DNA of 29,119 bases from the IMG/VR virus record IMGVR_UViG_3300027861_000148, positions 1 through 29,119 of that record. The stretch is one strand, 5' to 3'. Source of the stretch: a virus. This document shows positions 1-9,500 of this stretch, one piece after another; the first letter of the stretch is position 1, and each line of letters starts with the position of its first letter. Position numbers and translations under genes: made by a program. Below the pieces are notes generated by a model. That model ran no database searches. It was not told the origin of the DNA and saw only the letters and a program-made list of their open reading frames with translations.

Positions 1-142
1 TAATGTTTATCCATTTAGAAATCGTGTAACCAATAGTTATTAAAAGTAATAATATTTTCAAACCGTCTTCTATTTGTGTAAAGGTTGTAACACTAAGCGT
101 GCCTACGTTCATAGCATATAGCTTTATATCTGATAAACTCAT
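1..142 (-). CDS. Holin-like small membrane protein (partial, runs off left edge)
   Basis: An ATG at 142-140 opens a frame that runs off the left edge; 47 residues are visible. It begins MSLSDIKLYAMNVGTLSVTT, followed by a short polar stretch and then a hydrophobic helix (LKILLLLITIGYTI, about residues 28-41) ending in a Lys/Trp boundary. One short N-terminal domain plus a transmembrane helix fits a phage holin or other small inner-membrane lysis protein, and its place after the virion genes fits a lysis cassette. It starts one base after the stop of the 92-aa gene. A GGAG lies 6 bases before the ATG, the clearest Shine-Dalgarno-like site seen here, which supports this start. Holin is an inference from size, hydrophobicity and position; the C-terminus is not visible, so another small membrane protein is possible. 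Confidence 0.6.
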   Translation of the reverse strand, partial: MSLSDIKLYAMNVGTLSVTTFTQIEDGLKILLLLITIGYTISKWINI

Positions 143-143
143 T

Positions 144-422
144 TTATTCTCCACATTTTTTTGATGGATCATCTACTCTTCTCCAGTCTTCTTTTTCAAA
201 CCAGTCTCTGAGTGTAGCTCCTTTTTTACGAGCGCCTTTAACGTTGGTTTTAGACGATCTTTTATACTTACCTTTTGCGCCAGCAGATTTTTTAGAGTTT
301 ACTAGCTTCTGTCTCTCTTCTTTACTCATGCTTCGTATTTTAGAAGCAGGCAAACAGGTTTTAGTTGTGCCTCCACCTTTTTGCTTTTTAGCAAATGGCG
401 AACTAGATTGTATATAAGCCAT
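144..422 (-). CDS. Small basic phage protein, 92 aa, function unknown
   Basis: A 92-residue protein extremely rich in Lys and Arg. The N-terminus (MAYIQSSSPFAKK) is followed by a Thr-Cys-Leu-Pro segment, a basic middle (KGKYKRSSKTNVKGARKKGA, about residues 50-69) and a conserved-looking tail with LRDWF, EDWRRVD and a terminal KKCGE. I recognise this style of protein from aquatic phage genomes, where short Lys-rich proteins with a W-x(n)-CG ending recur near virion genes, but I know no function. Its start overlaps the stop of the 50-aa gene (TAATG), which suggests translational coupling. A GGAGG lies 12 bases upstream, longer than optimal, and it also encodes the Gly-Gly of the 50-aa protein. 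It could bind nucleic acid given its charge; that is speculation. Confidence 0.8.
   Translation of the reverse strand: MAYIQSSSPFAKKQKGGGTTKTCLPASKIRSMSKEERQKLVNSKKSAGAKGKYKRSSKTNVKGARKKGATLRDWFEKEDWRRVDDPSKKCGE
149..152 (-). promoter_or_regulatory. Shine-Dalgarno-like site (GGAG) for the holin-like gene
   Basis: On the minus strand GGAG is followed by AATAAA and then the ATG at 142, a spacing of 6. The genes I examined upstream have A/T-only leaders, so this stands out. It lies inside the last codons of the 92-aa gene (Cys-Gly-Glu), so protein coding could also explain the bases. Confidence 0.4.
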
Positions 423-574
423 TATTTCTTTTTACCTCCAAAGTTACTAGGTCCACCAGCTTTAGTACATCTTACGCCCCAGCCTGAAGCATAAGCACTA
501 GGCCAAACCTTAAATTTCTTTTTTGCCGCAGCTTTACAAGCACTACTTATCTTTCCGTATAGTGGTGATGCCAT
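422..574 (-). CDS. 50-aa basic protein with a KVWPSAYASG motif
   Basis: Reading the minus strand from the ATG at 574 gives a 50-residue protein: MASPLYGKISSACKAAAKKK, then the motif FKVWPSAYASGWGVRC, then a Gly/Lys-rich tail. The K-x-W-P-S-A-Y-A-S-G block followed by a Cys is one I recognise from small proteins of aquatic phages, often next to another Lys-rich mini-protein as here; no function is known to me. The start overlaps the last 32 bases of the 3012-aa gene in a different frame, and its stop shares bases with the next ATG (TAATG). The clear motif and the perfect coupling to the next gene argue that it is real despite its size. The upstream leader is A/G-rich (AAAGAAAG) without a canonical Shine-Dalgarno site. 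Confidence 0.8.
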   Translation of the reverse strand: MASPLYGKISSACKAAAKKKFKVWPSAYASGWGVRCTKAGGPSNFGGKKK

Positions 575-3500
575 CTTTCTTTTTATTTTGTAGTTCAATT
601 ATCTTTTTAACTCTAGCATCTTCATAACGCAATGCTTTAATTTGTTTTTTGTCAAGACCTAAATCTAACAACATTTGTACTTGATCAGATGTTTTAGTAT
701 CTTTTTTCATTGTATCAAACTCACGTTGTTTAATCTCTTCAGGTGTTGGATCTTTAGGCTTGTCCCAACCTCCATAATATGGTAAGCCAACATCATAAGT
801 ACCCCAACCTAAACCTAATGCAACCTTTTGCCAAGTCTCTGTTTGATTACTTAATAAACCTCTAATGTTGTTTGCTTTTTTAACAACACGATCAACCGGT
901 ACGTTTGTGAAAGCAGATATAATTTGAGCACCTGCTAAGTAAGCTGGGTTTTCAAGGCTAAAGCCTTTTTCTTTCATTTCTTTTCTATTCCAGCTAAAAC
1001 TTTTTAATCCGCCTACTAGTTTTCTATATTTAGAATTAAGTGGTGGTGAAAATCCTAGAGCTTCAACTGATGCAGCTTCATACTCAGGTGTTTTCTTACC
1101 GTGCTCATCGTATAGTTTAACTATCATATTTTTAAGAGCTGAAACCGCTGTACCTGCAATACCTAAACCTTTTAATTGTGAATCAATCATACCGTTTGCA
1201 ACTCTAGCTATTTTTTTATCTTTTAAAGCTTTTTTCTTAGCATCTTCTTCTTCGTCTTCGCTATCACCAAATCCTATAGCAAACAAAGCTTGCTGCAGCG
1301 CGTTAAATATTAAGTTCTGTACAAAACCGTAATAAGCTATTTTAGATACATGAGTTCTCCAGTCGCCGCGACCTGCAATAAGATCTTGTGCAGATCTTTT
1401 TTGTATTCTAGCATACTGCATCGGAGTATTTGCCCAAGCAAGTATCACACGACCAGCAGCGGATGCTTGTTGCATACTAATTTTAGACGGATCACTTGAC
1501 TGTTGACTTTCTTCAGCTAACGCTCTAAAGTCATCAAATGCTTTTTCTTCTGCAAGCTTTTGATCCATACCTTCTTTGATATACTTCTTTATTCTATTTC
1601 TATAGAATGTAGCACCACCTGAAGCAATAGCAAAACTATCAGCAAACCTTGTCATAACAAAACCTTTGCTAAGTAAGAAAGCAATAGCAGCTCTTGGTTT
1701 GTTTTTAGAATCTTTTACTGCATCTGCTATTTCAGATTCACTTACATTAATCTTAAGACCATTACGGCGTTGCACTAAATAATCAGAGTTCATAAGTGAC
1801 ATAAAGTCTTTCCAGTACTGAGGTTGGTTCGCAAACGCTTTTCCTGCAGCTACAATATTATTATCACCCCAATTTATAAAGTTTACAGCAGAGATGGTCT
1901 GTAGCAATGCAGATCTTGTGTTTAAGAACATTACAGCGCCAACAGAGTTGTTTAGCCAGTCGAATATCTTTTCTGTTACAGGGTTGCTTCCTATTGGTCT
2001 ATTAGTACCAGCTTTCATACGACGTATGCTATCTTCCATAGCTCTACGCCATCTTGTACCGTAAGCAGCTTCCATTTTATTTAAGTTCTCAGGTGAGAAT
2101 ATAATATCTAAGTTCTCTCTAAACTCTTGCTGAGCTTCTGCTCTAATGACCTTGTTTATACCACCAATAATATCTGTAGTTAAGTTACCACCTAACCAGT
2201 CTTTACCAGGTTCAGGATATAACTTACCTTTTTGTATTGATATTAATTGATCTGCAAACGCTTGTAATTTAGGATCGTTCTTAATAAAGGCATTTAGCTT
2301 TCTAATGTCTGCTTTTGATAATCCAGGTATTGACATACCTTGCTGCGTCCATATGTAAGTTCTAATAGCATGTTGATATGTAAAACCACCAATACCAGTT
2401 TCTTTTCTAAATGTTTTAGGCAAACCTGGAAACTGCTGCTTAAGTGCCATAAAGTCATTAGCTGCAGATATTTTAGCTTGTACAACAGTGTCTTCAGCTT
2501 TCATATACGGATCTAACAAATTTGTTTTAAGAAAAGCCATTTGAGCATCACCTTTTTTTCCTTTGCCTAGCATTTTGTACAATAGCCCTGTAAAGTCTTC
2601 TGCCGATGCAGGTATTAAGAAATTATATTTACCTTTGTTAGCACCGACTGTTTTAGCTTTTGCAGCTGAAAACTGCTTGTATGTTTCAATTCCAGAAGAA
2701 TCAAATATCATATCATTGACTATAGTGTCAAATGTTTGCTTTTTACTAGCTCTAGCTTGTTGCACTCTTGATTTAACATCTATTTGATCTAAAACTTCTT
2801 TAACAGCTTTAACGTTTTTACCAGCGTCATCTGCAAAGTAAAAGTCATTATAGCCTTCAGCTGCTTTACCAGCTATCCATCTACCTTTAGCCGCAGCTGT
2901 GCCATCGCCTAAACCTGTTATATTGCCTAAAGGTATATCAATACCCAGCGCTTTCATAAAAGCCTTTATAGGACCAGCCGCTGCTTGTGGTCTTGCTGTT
3001 AATATAAATAAATCTTCTGTACCACGAGTATCTGCTATTTTTTTAGCAACATTAAATAGTGGTCCTTTCTTGCCATCAATGACTTGTTCAAACTGACTAA
3101 AATCAAATGTAGCGCCTTGTGCTTCAAGATCTGCCGCTTGTTCTGCAAACTGTGTAGCATTTATTTCTCTAGTAGCACCAGGCGTTTCTTTTAAAACTTC
3201 TAATTTTTGTTGCTCGTTTAAGCTATCATAGCTTTGTTTATAGCTAGGTAAGTTTTCAAATTCTTTTTTAAATTTTCTTCTAGCCACAATATCTAGCATA
3301 TCTGTGTCAATTTGAGATATCGGCTTTATTACTATAACTTTACTATTAGATCTTGCTAGTGTATCGTCAAAATCAAATACTCTAATTTTTTTAACTGGCT
3401 TGTCTAATTTTCTACCTTCTGCTAAAGCTTTGTCAAGAGTGTTAAGTTCATTTACTACTTTAACTGTGTTAGCGTCTTGATCACCTTCAATTTTTAAACT

Positions 3501-6500
3501 ATTAGGAGCTAAGTTGTTTATTTTTTTAGATTGCCTAGACTTAGAAACTTCTGTTTCTAATTGAAGATCTAATAGTTTTCTAGCCTTAGCTCTTGTTACA
3601 GCATCGCTACCAGTTAATATACCAGCCTCTGTTAATATTATTTTATTTATTAACTCGCCTTGTAGTTGTACTACATTTGGATTTTGCCTTAAGTTTGAAG
3701 CAACCTCTACATTAAAATCTACAGCAACATTTTTACCAAATATTTCTAAGTTGTTAGGGTTCAAGCTAGACGGACTCCAATTACCATTAGAATCAACAGT
3801 GCCATAACCACTAAAATACCTAAGCATAGAGCTAGGCACAGCATCCCAGTCTGCATCTTTACCTGATTTTATAGCTTTGTTTAAAGCTTCTATTAAAATA
3901 GGGTGAGAAGTTCCTCCACTGTCTCTCCAAGTATTTCCATTAGTATCAACTAGATTACCTTTAACAACATCACTTTCATTTTTTAAAGCTATTTGCCAGT
4001 AGTTATCTTTAATCCACTCTTTGTATTTTTTTAAAGAATTTTTAGCAGCTGCAATTTTTTTCTTGTCACCAGATTTTTCTGCATTAACTATATTTCTATA
4101 TAATTGAAGTTTTGCTTTGGCGTGTTCTATTGCTTGAAAAACATGTTCATCTGTGACCTTACTTCTTTTACGAGTTTTACCGTCTTCTGTTATTACAGCT
4201 CCAGATTCAACGCCAGCGTTAGTAGCTTGATTTCTATTTTGATTAGCGTTTAAGTCGTAATGATACATAAAGTCAGTTAAAACAGCAAAAGCTTCTTCTG
4301 AAGTTTTAGCTACTTCAAGTTCTGCGTCTATTAATAAATCAACTCCTGCATTGTGAAGATCTAGCTTGCTAAGTCTTAATTTATATTTAGACCCGTCTTT
4401 TTGACCTAAAGCTTCTTTTGTTTGTTTTATTTGATCTTCATTAAAATCAGGTGTATTTTTTATTGCATCTTTTCTTATAGATTCTAATTCTAAAATTTCA
4501 CCTTTTGCAATTAAATCTTTAGCTTCTTGTTTTAATTTAGGATCTAATATTTTGTTAGCGTCTGTTATCATGTCAAAACCTCTTTTGACCAGACTAGAAA
4601 CTTTATTTCCAGATGTAAAATTAACCGCTTTGTTTAAAACTTCTATAGGAAAAATAGAACCAAAAACATCTACTAGTATTTTTCTTTTTAAAGACTTATC
4701 ATTTCTTACTTTTTCTAAAGCTTCCTGATTAGCAATTTGCTGTATTTCTTTAAGTCCAGATGTTTTAGGTTGTTTTTTAGCGCTAAATCTAGCGCTTGTT
4801 TTTGTTTTAGCTGGTTTTGGTTTTTTAGCTACAATAAAAGTATCATTTTCAAATCCAGACATACCACCTAGCTTGTCAGCCATAGCCTCGGCTAGTCTTT
4901 TATAAAGCCTAATTCTACTAGGTTCTTTAGCTGTAAATATAACTCCTTCTATTTCAGGATTATTTTTTAAATAATCTACAACTCCATTTATATTAACTGA
5001 AAACACTTCAAAAGCATTACCAGCTGCAGTTATGTCCATACTGTCTGTTTCATCTGCAAATTGTAAATGATAGAATCTTTCAGAGCTTGATATATCGTCA
5101 CCTTCAAAGTCTTTTTGTATACCTAGTTTTTTTGCTATATTATCAATGTCATCATAAGTTTGGCCTTCGTCAAACTCCATGAAAGCAGTTTCTTCTAATC
5201 TAGTAGTATATTTTTTTCCTTTAACTTCAAACGTGGTTTGAACATCTTCGTCAGTTTTTTTCCAATTTAAATCTTGACGTGTTTTTAAACTAAATCTAGC
5301 ACCTGTTCTTGTTCTAGCTACAGGATCTGGTACAGCTTGCTCAAATATTAAGTTTCTAAGAGATAAATTAGCTAAGCCTTTTAAAGCTTGAGCATCAGCA
5401 GATCTGTATATAGCATCTTCACCTTTTTTTTCTTTAGCTTCAAGATCTAATGCATCAATTATGTTTTTATAATCTCTTAAACCTTTTCTAGTATCTCTTA
5501 CGTATTTGTCTTTAGAGTTTTTAGTAAATAAAGCTTCTAATATTTTACCAGGTATTGATGTTGATTTGCCTTCTATGTTTGCAGATTCAGCTAGCATAGC
5601 AAAGTCGGCATCTGCATTTGCGTTTAACAATTGTTGTAAAGCCGTGACAGCACCTGACTCAACATCGCCTTTCATGATGTTTTGATTTTTCTTAGAAAAC
5701 CTATTGGCTTTTAAACCAGTAGCTTTTTCCATTAAAGCAGCAACCGCAGGTCCTATGTCTTTAATGTCTTTAAACTCTTTTATTTCACCCTTATAAAAGT
5801 TAGCAATGTCATCTGCAATAGCCTCTTCAAACAACGCGTCTACTTCAGCCTTTGTGCTAACACCTAAGTTACTTAATATCGTGCTAGGATACTTCCTAGA
5901 CGCCTTAGGAGTTGTTCTAGCTCTTGCTTTTGGCTTTGTAGTAGTTGTTTTACCACCAGTCGTTTTGCTTTCAATTTTTCTTTGAATGTTTTCGTCTGTA
6001 GTAGATTGAATTATACGTTCATATCTAGGATCATCTTTAAAAAACTCAAAAAGTCTAGCATCTAAAAGTTTGCCACCTGCTGTTGACGAATTTAAATAAC
6101 CCATTATACTATCATTTCTAGCAGGATCGTAACCTTTAAGCAAGCCTAGCATACCTCTTGATTCGTCATATAGAAAGTTTCTTATAACATCTTCTCTAGC
6201 AATAGCATCAGCATCAAATTTTAATCTACGATCTATTTCATTAAACATGGCTGGATCGCTTACTATTTCAAAAGCAGCTTCTGTTTTTGTTGTAGGATCA
6301 ACAAGTTTATCTTTAAAAGATTCTACTTTTTGATATATACGCTCTGATTGTCTAGCTTTAGCTTGTTTTCTTCTTCTAGCCACAGCTTTAGGATTTGCTA
6401 TATTTTCAAATCCTTCTATTGTTTCTGTTTTAACAACATCACCACCCTCTTCGGTAACAATATTTTCAATAAATTTTTCATTAGTTATATTGTTATTTTT

Positions 6501-9500
6501 TCCAAGTCTCTCAGTATTATATAACTGCCCGTCTTTATCTTTTAATTCTATTTTTCTACTACCATCTTTTGCGGTTGTAACTGTAATAATATTTTTATCT
6601 CCATTGTCATCTATTGTTTCGTAAGTTTCTTTTTTTATAGAATCAGTATCTTGAATGGCGAGTTCGTTGTTTGTGGTTTCAGTTACCTTTATAGTTCCAG
6701 TTTTTGCAGCTATATCCGCGCCTTTACTACTTTTAATTGCTTTATTGTATCCTTTAACAAAGTCTAAAGCACTTCTACCAGTTCTAAAGCTAATATTTAA
6801 TTTACCGCCACTAAATATACTTTTTAATGTTCTGCCAAAATCTACAAATTTGTCAATTAAAGTAGTGTTTTCTACTATTTGATCATTAGATAAACCTTCG
6901 CTAGTTAAAGTAAAAACTTCTTCGTAGTACTGCTCTTCGCTTATATCTCCGTCTCTAAACTGTTTATTAGCTTGATTAAGTCTATTTGCGACTACAGCAT
7001 CTAGTTCTATGCCATCACTATTTAATAAAGCTTCTAGCTTTTTACCAGCTTTTATTTTAGCGGCACTGTTATTTACAAATATTTTATCTAACAAAGCATG
7101 TAAAACTTCGTGCTGAGCTGTAGTTGCTATATTATCTTGTAAAGCAGAAACTTCGTTTAATATAACTTGAGTAGTTCCATCGCCCATTCTAGATATAAAA
7201 CCATAACTTTGGTCTTCGGCAGGTAATATATTTCCTTTTTCATCTCTATCTAAACCTACAACTTCACCTCCATTAGCTTCAATTGCTTCAACAGATGATA
7301 TAAGATCTTCTGTGCCTTTAACAATTTCAAGTCCAACACCTTCAAGACCTTCAGCGAAAGCTTCAGCGCCTTTAATGTTTTTTAAAGTTCGATCTTGCGT
7401 AACTAAACTGTTTAATTCTGCGTCTATTTCTTTAAGTCTAGCAGACTCTGCTTTTGTTAAACTAGAGTTATCAACTTCCTTTATTTTATTTTTAAGATTT
7501 TTTTGTTCTATTAACAGGTCAGCAAACTCTGTTTGATTAGTAGTAACCTCTAGGGCATTTAAAACATTAGAAGCACCTTGTACATTTCTAGCTTTTTCTT
7601 TTATAGAATTAGCTTGGGCTTCTGTTATATCACCAGCGCTTAATTGTTTATCTGCTCTAGTGTTGATAGCCTGCAAAGATCCTTTTACTTTTAAAAGATC
7701 CATTTGAACGGGTGTTATGCCTTGTATACCATCTCCTACATCCAAACCGTCAAAAGCCTCATTAATACTAACTAAATTATTTTTAGTTAAAATATTATCT
7801 ATTTTTCTATTAGTAATACCGCTTTTAACATTAGCAACAGCTTGAGATATGTTAACAGGCGAAGTATATAAACCACCACCACCAACTCCAAGTAAGAAAG
7901 CATCTGGAACTCCTTCAAAAGGATCTTTACCTTTTATTAAGTTTTGAGTTATTTGAGTTGCAACTTCTTCGATACCTTCACCTAATGTACCAGCTATAGC
8001 ACCATATTTTTTTATAGCTGTTTCGTACATCTCTATTAACCCTTTTTTAAATACTTGAATACCTTTTTCTTTACCTTCTTTAGCTATTATTGTTCTATAG
8101 CTTCTACCAATTGAACCTTTACCAACAAAACCAAAAACTGTTTCAGCAGCTCCAAGAGCTAGTGAGTTTTTTATAACATTTAGATCAGACATTGCTGGAT
8201 TTTCTTCTCTCATTTCCCTCATTTCGGGACCAGCGAAAGCAATAGTTCCAGAAGTTATGAACGACCCAGCTCTCATATAAGCTCCACCTAGCATCATAGA
8301 TATAGAAACAGGGGCACTTTCAGCTAAGCCAGACGCTATTTGTTTAAATCCATCTAAATATCTACCAGCTGCAAAATTTTTAGCAACACCTTTTATTTTG
8401 TAATTAACTCTATCGTAATCTTCTTGTGTAGCTTTTAATTTATTACCTTCTTCTATGTAGTAATCTAATATGGGGTTAGATTTTAAATTAGCGGCAACGA
8501 CACCATGTCCGAGATACAATGGTTTATCACCACCAGCTAAAAAGCTTGTTATATCATACATGGTAGAAGGAACACTTGCTATCATTTCTCCTAAACTTGT
8601 ACTACCTTTTTGAAGGTCTATATTTAGCTTTGATAAAAAGCCCATTTCAGATATTATTTTATCAGCCTCTTTTTGAGCTTTAACATCTTTATCTATTTCT
8701 TTTTTTAAGCTTTCAACTAGTTTTTTTCTTTTTTCTAGTAAACTATCAAAATATTTTTTACCTTTTTTGCTTTTTATTACAGTTTGATTTTCTACTGTTG
8801 TTTTTTCATTTTTAAATTCACCAGTTTCTGGATCTGGATATTGAAATAAACTTTTTTCTTTTTTAGTTACTTTTTCAGTTTCAAAATTGTTTAAAGCAGA
8901 ATCAATTTCACCTATTTTAATTAATAAGTTGTCAGCGCCTATAGTTTCTTCAACATTATCAAAAGTTGGAAGGCCAGAAACCATTTCTATTTCAGCCTGT
9001 TGACCTTGCGCTTGATCTTCGTATTTTTTAAGATTTTTTAGTTGATCCTTGTCAAGATGATTTAATTTTTCAGCTATTTTAGCAGAAGCATAAGTATCTT
9101 CTTGAAGAATAAAATCTTTATCATCTTTAGATTTATAGTAATAATCTAATTGACCTTCTGGATTTACTTCAAATTTATATTGATAAGGATCATCTTCAGG
9201 ATTATAAACATCGCTTTGTTTGACTACTGTTTCATACTTTTTTTTGTATTTTCTATAATCATCAGCCGCTTTACCTCTAGCTACAATATTTTCAGCATAT
9301 TCAAAAAAGTTGTCAGTTTCAACTGGCTCAGGCTCTTGAGATACTAATTCTCCATCTACAGAATCTGAAAGATCGGACCCTGTGTTGTTCGTCTGCTCTA
9401 CAACCGGATCCGGCGTTATAGAGCTGTCTTGGTTTCCCACTTCAGGAGTCTGTTCATCGCTTTTAACTTCAACTTCTGCCTCTTCATCAGGCGTAAAGTT

